This document shows, piece after piece, positions 53,460 to 62,112 of a stretch of 64,000 nucleotides of DNA. Source of the stretch: Putridiphycobacter sp045107045 (GTDB taxonomy: Bacteria > Bacteroidota > Bacteroidia > Flavobacteriales_D > Crocinitomicaceae). Each line of letters starts with the position of its first letter. Position 1 is the stretch's first letter. The notes under the pieces are model-generated. The model was not told the origin of the DNA. It searched no databases and saw only the letters and a program-made list of their open reading frames with translations. Where the stretch lies: positions 8,566 through 72,565 of the forward strand of contig JBGCFR010000038.1 of the NCBI GenBank assembly GCA_045107045.1. Reading direction: 5' to 3'. Made by a program: the position numbers and the translations under genes.

Positions 53460-54868
53460 TTTAATGATTCAAAAATGAGTTTAATTCTATCTTTTAACAT
53501 TGGATTCAGATGTTGCGCAGTTGGAAAATTAATCCCTTGTTCTGATAAGTGTCTACTAATTTTATTGGAAAATACATGCTCTTTATAAGGTGCCATATCA
53601 CCAAGAGGGTAAAAGAAAGGCCTGACATCAATTTTCCCTTCTTTCATTAATTCCATTAATTCATTTCTTTTTCCATTATTGATCAAAGCCGAAACTAGCC
53701 ATGTGACCCTCTTAGAATTCTTGAAATGAGGTTGAAACTGAATGAAGTCGAAATCTTTCAACAAGTCAATATAATCATTTTCAATACTTCTTCTAAAATC
53801 AAGAATTTCGTTAATTCTTTCCAATTGACCGACTCCAATTGCGGCTTGCAAATTGGTCATTCTATAGTTATAACCCACCTCATCATGCCAATACCTTTTT
53901 TCCTTACTCATTCCATGATCCCGTAGTACTCGCATCCTGTTATTTGATGCCTCATTATTAGTAACGCACATGCCGCCCTCACCAGTAGTAATAATTTTAT
54001 TCCCAAAAAAAGAAAATGTTGAAATATCACCAAATGACCCTACTTTTCGTCCTTTATAAGTCGCTCCATGCGCCTCTGCACAATCCTCAATTACAAACAA
54101 CTTATGTTTTTTAGCTAAAGCCATAATAGCATCCATATTACAAACCTGACCATAAATATGAACTGGTATTATCGCTTTAGTTTTAGGGGTAATTGCCTTT
54201 TCAATTTCATCAGGATCAATGCACCAACTATCTTCTAAAACATCCACAATAACCGGTGTTGCATTAGAATGAAAAACTGTGTTTATTGTAGCTGCAAAAG
54301 TTAAATCAGGAACAATTACTTCATCACTATTCCCTATTCCAAGTGCTTCTAGAGCTAAATGAATGGCAACAGTTCCATTAGAAACCGCTACACCATATTT
54401 ACAGTCACAAAAAGCAGAAAATTGCTCCTCAAATTGGTTAATATATTTACCAGAACTTGATATCCATGTAGACATAAAAGCATCTACCAAATACTTAAAT
54501 TCATTGCCTTTTAAATTTGGAGCCGCAACTGGAACATAGACTTTATTTTGATATTGAAAAAAATCAATTAATTGCCTATCAGCATTCAAAATTGGTAAAA
54601 TAGTAACCTTCTCATTTGTTTTTTTGAGCATTTTCTGAAAAGATTCTCCCTCATAGGCGATTGTACAATTCTGGTTGGAATTATTTCCAATTTGACTACT
54701 TAAATCAAATCCATCAAGAAGTAGTCTACGAATATCACCATCTGTCATTATTCCACCAAAAGTATCGTCATCATTTATAATGAAGGCAACACCCTTTGCA
54801 TTATTATTTATCACCTCTATAACATCCAACAAGGTTCCAGAACTTTTACATTTTAATTGCTCAAGCAT
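53456..54868 (-). CDS. CBS-domain pair fused to a DegT/DnrJ/EryC1/StrS sugar aminotransferase
   Basis: A 470-residue fusion. Residues ~1-112 form a CBS pair (KGVAFIINDDDTFGGIMTDGDIRRLLL and VTILPILNADRQLIDFF), a module that usually senses adenine nucleotides. The rest is a PLP sugar aminotransferase most like GDP-perosamine synthases. It shows WISSSGKYINQFEEQF, SNGTVAIHLALEALG, EDCAEAHGA with Asp262, and the Schiff-base Lys291 in FFGNKIITTGEGG. It should transfer an amino group from glutamate to a keto sugar. The CBS pair also occurs on PtmE-type nucleotidyltransferases of legionaminate pathways, but fusion to an aminotransferase is unusual. It overlaps both neighbours. Confidence 0.88.
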   Translation of the reverse strand: MLEQLKCKSSGTLLDVIEVINNNAKGVAFIINDDDTFGGIMTDGDIRRLLLDGFDLSSQIGNNSNQNCTIAYEGESFQKMLKKTNEKVTILPILNADRQLIDFFQYQNKVYVPVAAPNLKGNEFKYLVDAFMSTWISSSGKYINQFEEQFSAFCDCKYGVAVSNGTVAIHLALEALGIGNSDEVIVPDLTFAATINTVFHSNATPVIVDVLEDSWCIDPDEIEKAITPKTKAIIPVHIYGQVCNMDAIMALAKKHKLFVIEDCAEAHGATYKGRKVGSFGDISTFSFFGNKIITTGEGGMCVTNNEASNNRMRVLRDHGMSKEKRYWHDEVGYNYRMTNLQAAIGVGQLERINEILDFRRSIENDYIDLLKDFDFIQFQPHFKNSKRVTWLVSALINNGKRNELMELMKEGKIDVRPFFYPLGDMAPYKEHVFSNKISRHLSEQGINFPTAQHLNPMLKDRIKLIFESLK

Positions 54869-55718
54869 TTATAATTTTATTAATATTATCCATTGATGAT
54901 TTTACATTGCCCAATGAATCATAAACTTCAATGGTTACAGTTTTATTACTCCAATCTAATAAATCTAGTTGCTTATATAAAGTACTTTCTTTTTTGAAAG
55001 CACTATTAGTATCATGTTTTCCATCATTATCACTAACATGAATATAATCTGTTTTATTGAAAAGCTCAATCAATTCTCTATCAAAATCAAGATTTAAAGT
55101 ATTTGCGCTTACTTTTAAATGTGCCACGTCAAGCAAAAGATTAAAGTCAATATAAGATTTCAATTCTTTATATGAATTTAAATCAGTCAACATTAGCGGA
55201 TTTATTCCTTTAAAAGATTCATGGTTCGATTTTGAAAACACATTATTTTCAATGTATAGTTTAATATCTTTGCCAGCAAAGGCAATTAATTCAGTATAAG
55301 CTTCACAAAAAGTATCATACGATTTACTTTTGTCTGACAATTTGGTATTCGTGATTTTTTTTCCAATTTCCTCAACCTTAATATCCATTAAAAATCCTGC
55401 ATGAAAAGCAAATTTTTTAGTGTCAAGCTTTATAGATAAATCTATCGATCTCTTTATATGTTCAAGACTCATTGATCTAATTGTGTCATTAGAGGAAGCT
55501 AAATTCAATACAAAATCTTCTTGCGGAGGAGGAAAATAATTATGCAACAAAAATTTAACCCCTAAATTTTTCTCAGCTTGTATGAGATCCGTTTCCATTT
55601 CTGCGTATGGCCTAGTTCCACCAGATAGCTCAATAGCATCAAAACCAAACTCAACAAGTTCATTTATTGAATCTATAATTTTTTTATTCTTTAAACAAGA
55701 TGATGAAATATAACTCAT
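54861..55718 (-). CDS. Xylose-isomerase-like TIM-barrel protein
   Basis: A 285-residue protein of the AP-endonuclease-2 / xylose-isomerase-like TIM barrel superfamily, which holds many sugar isomerases and epimerases. Candidate metal ligands are in FAFHAGFLM, LYIENNVF, LLLDVAHL and YIHVSDNDGKHD, following the Glu/Asp/His pattern of the fold. The N-terminus (SYISSSCLKNKKIIDSINELVEFGFDAIEL) is typical. It lies one base after the acetyltransferase stop and overlaps the aminotransferase start by eight bases. In this operon it could isomerise or epimerise the sugar before condensation, taking the place of a conventional epimerase; that role is inferred. Confidence 0.78.
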   Translation of the reverse strand: MSYISSSCLKNKKIIDSINELVEFGFDAIELSGGTRPYAEMETDLIQAEKNLGVKFLLHNYFPPPQEDFVLNLASSNDTIRSMSLEHIKRSIDLSIKLDTKKFAFHAGFLMDIKVEEIGKKITNTKLSDKSKSYDTFCEAYTELIAFAGKDIKLYIENNVFSKSNHESFKGINPLMLTDLNSYKELKSYIDFNLLLDVAHLKVSANTLNLDFDRELIELFNKTDYIHVSDNDGKHDTNSAFKKESTLYKQLDLLDWSNKTVTIEVYDSLGNVKSSMDNINKIINA

Positions 55719-55719
55719 A

Positions 55720-56343
55720 TCAGATCAATTTAGACACCCCAACTACTTTAGAATTTGAAGGAATATTTTTCACAATTGTGCTTCCAGCACCAATAGATAC
55801 ATTCTCGTCTATTTCAATTTTATCAATAATAGAGGATCCAATACCAATAAAAGTAAATCGACCTATTTTAGTTCTACCTGCAATGCAAACACCTGGAGCA
55901 ACATGAACAAAATCATGAATTTCAGATTCATGATCGATAATACTTCCAGTATTAACAATACTTCCAATCCCGATTTTCACCTCTGTAGTGATAATTACTC
56001 CGGCACAAATTAAAGAACCATTACCAATTACTGATGTTTTAGAAACAATTGCCGCTGGATGAATTAGAACAGGTAAACTGAATCCTTCTTTTTTCAATGC
56101 AAGTACATATTTTGACCTGATTTTATTATCACCAATTGCAATTGCAATGTTAGTATCCTTTGAAATATTCTTTAACTTATCTACTCCACCGATTACATTT
56201 ACTCCCAAAATGATTTCGCTTTGCCCATCAAAATTAAGATCTATGATCCCTTTTACAACATAACCAAGTAAATTAGCTATTTCAATAACTACTCTAGCAT
56301 GGCCACCAGCACCAACAATAATGATCTCTTTCTCTTTAATCAT
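55720..56343 (-). CDS. neuD: NeuD/PglD-like sugar N- or O-acetyltransferase
   Basis: A 207-residue NeuD/PglD-family acetyltransferase. The N-terminal Rossmann-like part (IIIVGAGGHARVVIEIANLLG) binds the nucleotide sugar. The C-terminal left-handed beta-helix carries the catalytic His138 in GSIIDHESEI and HVAPGVCIAGRTKIGRFTFIGIGSSI. In legionaminate and bacillosamine pathways the homologue N-acetylates the amino group installed by a DegT aminotransferase, and in sialate pathways it O-acetylates. The adjacent aminotransferase favours N-acetylation. The start shares one base with the neuB stop. Confidence 0.87.
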   Translation of the reverse strand: MIKEKEIIIVGAGGHARVVIEIANLLGYVVKGIIDLNFDGQSEIILGVNVIGGVDKLKNISKDTNIAIAIGDNKIRSKYVLALKKEGFSLPVLIHPAAIVSKTSVIGNGSLICAGVIITTEVKIGIGSIVNTGSIIDHESEIHDFVHVAPGVCIAGRTKIGRFTFIGIGSSIIDKIEIDENVSIGAGSTIVKNIPSNSKVVGVSKLI

Positions 56344-57398
56344 CAGTTATTTGAAAGGTTAATTATATCATTTGGAGAGAAATTTTTACTGACAGTTTTT
56401 CCAATAACATTATCAAATTCATTAGCTGGAATTCCAATTCCACCAGTTCTTTTAGCAATGATGTTATTTGTTGTTATTTTCTCACCTTTCTTAATCTCAT
56501 TTGATGCAACCAAGCATTTTTGTAATCTATTTTTTGTATCTAATTCACTTTCAGATGGAATTTTTTCAAAACTACCAAGGTATTGCTCAACAGTTCTAAT
56601 TTCTTTAATGTATGCACTCAATTCTTGTGGATTAAGAGAAGCTCTATGATCAGGTCCCTCCATATCTTTGTTTAGTGTGAAATGCTTTTCAACTACCTTT
56701 GCGCCCATAGCCACAGCATAAGGGGAAGCACCAATAGATGGTGTATGATCAGAAAAACCAATTATCATCTTAAATTTATCTTTAAATGTTTTAATTACAT
56801 TTAAATTTGCCTCTTCAGCTATTACTGGGTAATTGGATGTGCATTGCAGTAAAATAACATTTGAGTTTATTTCGCTTAATACCGACAAAGCATGTTCAAC
56901 TTCATGCATAGAACACATACCCGTTGATAATATAATCGGTTTATTTTTTGCTGCAACTCTTCTTAAAAAACCAATATTAGTTGTGTCTGTTGAAGAGATT
57001 TTATAGGCATCTAATACCAAATCATCTAATAGATCCAAACTCTTTTCATCAAAAGGGGTAGTTAAAAACAATACATTTTTTTCTTCACAATATCGTTTAA
57101 GTAATTTCATTTTATCAACTTCAAACTCTAATTTCTTCAGCATTTGAAACTGAGACTCCGATTGCTCAGTTGTCTCCTTTTGATAACCAGCTTTTTCAAC
57201 ACCCGTTAATATTAGTTCTTCTGTTAAAAAAGATTGAAATTTTACGGCATCAGCTCCTGCATCAGCAGCAACATTAACAAGTTTTTTCGCCAAATCAATT
57301 GAACCATTATGATTAACTCCAGCCTCTGCAATTATAAAAACTGGGCTTTGTTCACTAATTGTAAAACGATTAATTTGAATTTTCTGATTGAACTTCAT
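56343..57398 (-). CDS. neuB: NeuB-family nonulosonate synthase
   Basis: NeuB-type enzymes condense phosphoenolpyruvate with a hexosamine to make a nine-carbon sialic-type acid. The 351-residue protein has the TIM barrel start FIIAEAGVNHNGS and a KFQSF strand. ESQFQMLKKLEF, GFSDHTPSIG, EKHFTLNK (237 on) and GPDHRASL follow. A C-terminal SAF/antifreeze-like domain lies at about 290-351 (GEKITTNNIIAKRTGGIGIPANEFDNVIGK). All catalytic landmarks are present. Legionaminate, neuraminate and pseudaminate synthases are close relatives and cannot be told apart by eye. It is the first gene of the five-gene operon. Confidence 0.9.
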   Translation of the reverse strand: MKFNQKIQINRFTISEQSPVFIIAEAGVNHNGSIDLAKKLVNVAADAGADAVKFQSFLTEELILTGVEKAGYQKETTEQSESQFQMLKKLEFEVDKMKLLKRYCEEKNVLFLTTPFDEKSLDLLDDLVLDAYKISSTDTTNIGFLRRVAAKNKPIILSTGMCSMHEVEHALSVLSEINSNVILLQCTSNYPVIAEEANLNVIKTFKDKFKMIIGFSDHTPSIGASPYAVAMGAKVVEKHFTLNKDMEGPDHRASLNPQELSAYIKEIRTVEQYLGSFEKIPSESELDTKNRLQKCLVASNEIKKGEKITTNNIIAKRTGGIGIPANEFDNVIGKTVSKNFSPNDIINLSNN

Positions 57399-57463
57399 AA
57401 TATACCAACAAAATTAACAATTGTTTTCAAGAATATAGCATATCCAAATTTTAAAGATTTATT

Positions 57464-57471
57464 TAAATTTG
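57464..57471 (+). promoter_or_regulatory. Putative -7 box (TAAATTTG) for the flippase gene
   Basis: A TAnnTTTG match in the divergent gap between neuB and the flippase, 73 bases before the GTG start. Confidence 0.4.
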
Positions 57472-57544
57472 GTTAAAATGGTAAGTTTTAAGATTGCCGT
57501 TCATCTTTTTTTCGTTCATTTACATAAAATACAAAAGTTAAAAT

Positions 57545-59014
57545 GTGGGAGTAATTCAAAAACAAGCTTTAAGAACTACAATCGTTACATTTGTTGGTAT
57601 TGGCATTGGTGCGATTTCACGATTTATTATGCCATTTTTTTTGTCAAAAGAGCAAATTGGAACTTTGGCATTATTAGAATCTACGTCATTGATGTTAATG
57701 ACAATTTTTTCGCTTGGTTTTCCGCAAATTACCCTAAAATTGTTTCCTTACTTCAGAAATGAAAAGGAGGGGAACAATGGTTACCTTATGTTTGGAATTA
57801 TCTTGTCTCTTATTGGAGTAGGATTAGGCTCTCTTACGTTTTATCTATTTCAAGATCTAATTTTAGGAAATGCTGAAAACACAAAAATGATTCAATCATT
57901 CGCTTACTTAATTTTCCCTTTACTTTTTTTCAGGACTCTTTTTAAAAACCTAGACTCTTATTTAAGAATGCTTTATAGCTCTGTTACTGGTGCTTTTCTT
58001 GAAGCCTTCCTTCTTAAACTAGTCATATTTTTGGGCTTATTTATTTTTTGGTTACACTTAGTAGACTTCGAAGGACTTGCTTTTATATATGTAACAGCAT
58101 TTTGTCTTCCTGGCTTGCTAATAGTAATTGCCTCATTATTGAAAACCAAGAAAATTACGTTTCCTAAACAAAAATTATTTGGTAATCAAAAGTCAAATAT
58201 ATTTAAATATGGTTCCTTTGGTGTTTTAGCATCTGCTTCCGGTGCCATTATAATTACAATTGATCAATTGATGCTTAATCAGCGTTTAGGTACCGAAGCT
58301 GTGGGTGTTTATTCTATTATGTTTTTTGCAGGTATACTAATTAATGTTCCGTCAAGGGGAATTAGAAGAATTGCCTCAACGGTTCTAGCAGAATCATGGA
58401 AAGAAAATAACCTGATAGAAATCAAATCAATATATAAAAAAAGTGCCTTAAACCAAATGGTAATTGGCTTTTATTTATTCATTGTTGGCTGGGCATGTCT
58501 TGAACCTGTAGTAACCTACCTCCCTCAATATAGTGAAGGTATTTACGTATTTTTCTTTATCGGCTTAGCACAACTAATTGACATGATGACAGGGGTAAAT
58601 AATGAAATTATAATGACATCTTCAAAGTATAAGCTGAATACTTATTTCAATGTTTTATTAGCTATTTTAATAATCATATTTAATCATTTTTTCATCACGT
58701 TTTGGGGAATTGTTGGAGCGGCAGCAGCCACAACGTTATCTATGACAATTATCAATTTGTTGAGATATTTGTTTCTTAAGAGGGAGTTTAAACTTGAACC
58801 CTTCTCAAAGTCCTTTTTTAGAATTTTAATTATTGGTATTGTACTTTTCACCTTAGTATCGGTAATTAAAGTACCTCTAAATCCCATTCCAAAAATTATT
58901 TTTTATATCATTCTTGTTACGCTATTATATTGGGGTGTCATCATAAAGCTAAATTTATCAACTGACATTAACTCTTGGCTATTGAAAATCAAAAATAAGT
59001 TTTCAAAACCTTAA
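57545..59014 (+). CDS. Wzx-like oligosaccharide flippase (MOP superfamily)
   Basis: A 489-residue polytopic protein with about 14 predicted membrane helices, matching the polysaccharide_synt/Wzx group that flips lipid-linked oligosaccharides across the inner membrane. The N-terminal QKQALRTTIVTFVGIGIGAISRFIM and the mid-protein TIDQLMLNQRLGTEAVGVYSIMFF are characteristic. The start is a GTG; an ATG two bases earlier is out of frame. It lies between the nonulosonate operon and an epimerase gene and is the obvious exporter for the glycan repeat unit. No Wzy polymerase is recognised nearby. Confidence 0.87.
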   Translation: MGVIQKQALRTTIVTFVGIGIGAISRFIMPFFLSKEQIGTLALLESTSLMLMTIFSLGFPQITLKLFPYFRNEKEGNNGYLMFGIILSLIGVGLGSLTFYLFQDLILGNAENTKMIQSFAYLIFPLLFFRTLFKNLDSYLRMLYSSVTGAFLEAFLLKLVIFLGLFIFWLHLVDFEGLAFIYVTAFCLPGLLIVIASLLKTKKITFPKQKLFGNQKSNIFKYGSFGVLASASGAIIITIDQLMLNQRLGTEAVGVYSIMFFAGILINVPSRGIRRIASTVLAESWKENNLIEIKSIYKKSALNQMVIGFYLFIVGWACLEPVVTYLPQYSEGIYVFFFIGLAQLIDMMTGVNNEIIMTSSKYKLNTYFNVLLAILIIIFNHFFITFWGIVGAAAATTLSMTIINLLRYLFLKREFKLEPFSKSFFRILIIGIVLFTLVSVIKVPLNPIPKIIFYIILVTLLYWGVIIKLNLSTDINSWLLKIKNKFSKP

Positions 59015-59024
59015 ACTTATCAGC

Positions 59025-59032
59025 TATATTTG
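59025..59032 (+). promoter_or_regulatory. Putative -7 box (TATATTTG) for the epimerase gene
   Basis: A TAnnTTTG match in the 59-base gap after the flippase gene, 41 bases before the ATG at 59074. Confidence 0.45.
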
Positions 59033-59073
59033 TATTCCAATTTTTTCATAAGAAAACTGAATTATTATCAAAA

Positions 59074-60057
59074 ATGTTCGATCAAAACACTTTAAGTGAA
59101 ATTAGTAAATCATCAATTCTAGTTACAGGCGGAGCGGGATTCATTGGCTCAAATCTTGTTGAAAAGTTATTGTTTTTAAAGGCAAAAAGAGTAGTAGTTT
59201 TTGATGATTTATCAACTGGTTTTATTGACAATATTTCCATGTTCAAAAACAATCCTAATTTCGAATTAATCAAAGGCTCAATTACCGATAATGAGGCTTG
59301 TTTGAAAGTTATGAAAGATATAGATATCGTTTTTCATTTAGCAGCTTTAGGTAGTGTCCCAAGAAGCATTGATAACCCTATTGCAAGTAATAATGTAAAT
59401 ATCAGTGGGTTTTTAAATGTACTATGGGCCGCAAAAGAAAATCACGTAAAAAAAATAGTATACTCGTCTTCCTCATCAGTATATGGAGATGATAAAACTA
59501 TTCCTAAAATTGAAACTAACGTTGGATCGCCACTCTCACCATATGCTGTAACGAAAAGAGCAAATGAATTGTATGCAAATACATTTTCTGACATTTACAA
59601 GCTACCAATAATTGGTTTAAGGTACTTTAATGTATTCGGCCCTAAGCAAAATATAAAAGGTGCATATGCCGCTGTAATACCAATTTTTATTGGAAACTTA
59701 TTAGCAAATATAACCTGTACTATAAATGGTGATGGTACAATTTCAAGAGATTTCACCTATGTTGACAATGTAGTTTACGCTAATATTTTGGCTGGTTTTT
59801 CACATTCAGGTTCTGGGCATCACGTACTCAATGTGGCAATGGGTGACCAACTATCTCTAAACGAACTATACTCTAGTTTAGAGAATAAAATTGAAACAGG
59901 ATTAGCTCCAATTCACCAATCTGCAAGATTAGGTGATATACAAAATAGTCGTGCAGATATTTCGAAAGCGTATCGTATTTTAGGCTATAAACCTATTACA
60001 TCAGTAAAAGATGGTCTCGAAAAAACGGTTCAATGGTATAAAAATCAACTTAATTAA
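59074..60057 (+). CDS. NAD-dependent sugar epimerase, UDP-GlcNAc 4-epimerase-like
   Basis: A 327-residue extended SDR. The Rossmann motif GGAGFIG is at 19-25, VFHLAALGSVPRSIDNP follows, a Ser-rich strand SSSSSVYGD precedes the active site, and Tyr157/Lys161 form YAVTK. LRYFNVFGPKQ and the C-terminal NSRADISKAYRILGY are typical. The AALGSVPRS segment matches WbpP-type UDP-GlcNAc/GlcNAcA 4-epimerases rather than GalE. It should supply UDP-GalNAc or an acid derivative for the glycan. It converges on the M1 peptidase gene with an eight-base overlap. Confidence 0.85.
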   Translation: MFDQNTLSEISKSSILVTGGAGFIGSNLVEKLLFLKAKRVVVFDDLSTGFIDNISMFKNNPNFELIKGSITDNEACLKVMKDIDIVFHLAALGSVPRSIDNPIASNNVNISGFLNVLWAAKENHVKKIVYSSSSSVYGDDKTIPKIETNVGSPLSPYAVTKRANELYANTFSDIYKLPIIGLRYFNVFGPKQNIKGAYAAVIPIFIGNLLANITCTINGDGTISRDFTYVDNVVYANILAGFSHSGSGHHVLNVAMGDQLSLNELYSSLENKIETGLAPIHQSARLGDIQNSRADISKAYRILGYKPITSVKDGLEKTVQWYKNQLN

Positions 60058-61960
60058 CCGTAAAACCTAATACCTCATCAATCGTCTTGTAGGAAATAGC
60101 ATGATAGTTCTTCCTCGCTTTCAAATAAACAGAATTCGCAAATTCTAAGTCGTTAGAAGACTGCCTAGCCAAAGCTTTATAGATTGGTTCAAGAAATTTT
60201 CTTCTGCCTACCTCCACTAAAAACTCTTCTAAATATGGTCGAATTCCGTGGTGATCATTTTGAATAGCCTTGATAAACCATTCCGATTTTATTTCAGCAT
60301 TTCCTGACTTAGAAAAACCATATATATCATCTAAATCTTCTATAAAATTATTGGGTTGATTAGTATTTGGTAGTTGTCTTATAAAATGCATCCACTCTTG
60401 CGTTGACCAACCTAAAGTGTCCAATCTTAAATCACTAACAGCAGTAGTCATATCTATTTTTTCAACAATTCGGTCAATATTTACAAATCGATCTGATATT
60501 ACTGTTCTAGCATTGTTAGGTATATTCTTTTCATAAACCCATTCCATAGTGTTAAAACTAATGTTATTTGGCTCTAATAAATAGTAGTTCAAATAAGCAA
60601 TAAATGTTTCTGTGGTTAAAGTCTGAAATTGATGAGTCTCGAAATACTGACTAATAAATGCATCAAACTTTTCTCGACCCACTTCTTGTTCGAGCGTTTG
60701 CAAAAATAACGCCCCTTTTACATAGGCAATTGCAGTCATTCCATCATCTGGATTCCTACCTTTTAAATCCAGTTTTAATTTCGTATCTTCAGGGTGAACA
60801 CCTGCTAAAATATCAGCATTTTCTTTCTGCAATTCTTGAACTTCAATTGCCATTTCCATATCCGCCCTATCTTTTCCGTAAAGGGCTTCCATTATTCTAT
60901 TTTCAAAATAAACTGTAAATCCTTCATTGAGCCAAAAATCATCCCAAGTGGCATTCGTCACAAGATTTCCAGACCATGAATGTGCCAGTTCATGCGCAAT
61001 TAGTGATACAAGAGATCTATCACCAGCAATAATAGTTGGTGTTGCAAAAGTTAATCTAGGGTTTTCCATTCCTCCGAATGGGAAAGCTGGAGGCAGTACT
61101 AAAATATCATACTGGTCCCAGGCATAGGTTCCATACAATTCTTCAGCAACTTGAATCATTTTTTCTACATCATGAAACTCATAAGTCGCCTTATCAATCA
61201 ATGTTTTTTCAGCATATACTCCTGTTCTATTACTAATCGGTTGATAAACTAAGTCACCTACCCCCATAGCAATTAGATAAGTTGGAATAGGCTGTGGCAT
61301 TTCAAATTGATAGACTCCCCTATTACTTCTCTCTTTCGGGTTAGTTGCACTCATTACTACCATTAAGTTTGAGTCGCATTTAATCTCTGCTGAATAAGTA
61401 ATTCTGTTACTTGGTGTATCTTGACAAGGAATCCAAGATCTAGTTAAAATGGCCTCACCTTGTGTAAATAAAAACGGAGTCTTCTTACTTTTCGTTTGCA
61501 AAGGACTCAACCACATCAATGCTTCTGCTGTCTGTTTAGTTTCGTAGAAAATTCTGACGTTCCGGGACTCATCTCCAATTGGTACAGAGAGCGCCGAACC
61601 TAACAATTCATCTACCTTATTGACCTGAAACGGCACTTCTTCATCATTCACTTCAACTTTATTTATTATTAAACTCTTTATGTCAAAAATGACTTCAGTA
61701 CTTGGTTTTAACTGATTGATTTTGTGAGTCACACTTCCAATCAATTTCTTTTGATTAAAATCAATCTCTAAATCCAGATGCAAGTGAGTAGACTGAACCT
61801 CATTAAAATTTGAATTTGAATGATAATCTATTACTTCTTTTTTATCTACTTTTCGAACCTCAATAATAGCATCAGCATTTTCAATACTTTCGCATGATAA
61901 TAAAGTAAAGGCTAAGAAGAATAAACCAAAAAAACGTTTCTTAAGATTGAATAATTTCAT
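60050..61960 (-). CDS. M1-family zinc metallopeptidase, lipoprotein
   Basis: A 636-residue aminopeptidase of the M1 family, of the leukotriene A4 hydrolase/aminopeptidase B type. A signal peptide ends in lipobox LSC (Cys23), placing it in the envelope. The N-terminal beta-saddle is followed by the exopeptidase motif GGMEN (296-300), the zinc site HELAHSW (His323, His327) and the third ligand Glu346 in NEGF. The C-terminal ~190 residues form the helical ARM-like domain. It likely trims peptides for uptake; the two POT-type transporter genes follow on the other strand. A TATTTTTC sequence lies six bases before the ATG. Confidence 0.9.
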   Translation of the reverse strand: MKLFNLKKRFFGLFFLAFTLLSCESIENADAIIEVRKVDKKEVIDYHSNSNFNEVQSTHLHLDLEIDFNQKKLIGSVTHKINQLKPSTEVIFDIKSLIINKVEVNDEEVPFQVNKVDELLGSALSVPIGDESRNVRIFYETKQTAEALMWLSPLQTKSKKTPFLFTQGEAILTRSWIPCQDTPSNRITYSAEIKCDSNLMVVMSATNPKERSNRGVYQFEMPQPIPTYLIAMGVGDLVYQPISNRTGVYAEKTLIDKATYEFHDVEKMIQVAEELYGTYAWDQYDILVLPPAFPFGGMENPRLTFATPTIIAGDRSLVSLIAHELAHSWSGNLVTNATWDDFWLNEGFTVYFENRIMEALYGKDRADMEMAIEVQELQKENADILAGVHPEDTKLKLDLKGRNPDDGMTAIAYVKGALFLQTLEQEVGREKFDAFISQYFETHQFQTLTTETFIAYLNYYLLEPNNISFNTMEWVYEKNIPNNARTVISDRFVNIDRIVEKIDMTTAVSDLRLDTLGWSTQEWMHFIRQLPNTNQPNNFIEDLDDIYGFSKSGNAEIKSEWFIKAIQNDHHGIRPYLEEFLVEVGRRKFLEPIYKALARQSSNDLEFANSVYLKARKNYHAISYKTIDEVLGFTVN

Positions 61961-62112
61961 GGACGAAAAATAAGTAAAATAACTCCACCTCCAACTGAAT
62001 TCTTATTTTTCACAATAATATAAGATATAAACCGCTTACAGAATAAAGATATTCATACAAGTATTTTAATTATTTTATTCTTACTTTCACATTTTAAATC
62101 TAACTATATTTT

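Noticed and set aside
57469..57762. 97-codon frame starting before the flippase gene
   Set aside because: It overlaps the flippase in another frame and runs from the presumed promoter; no recognisable protein.
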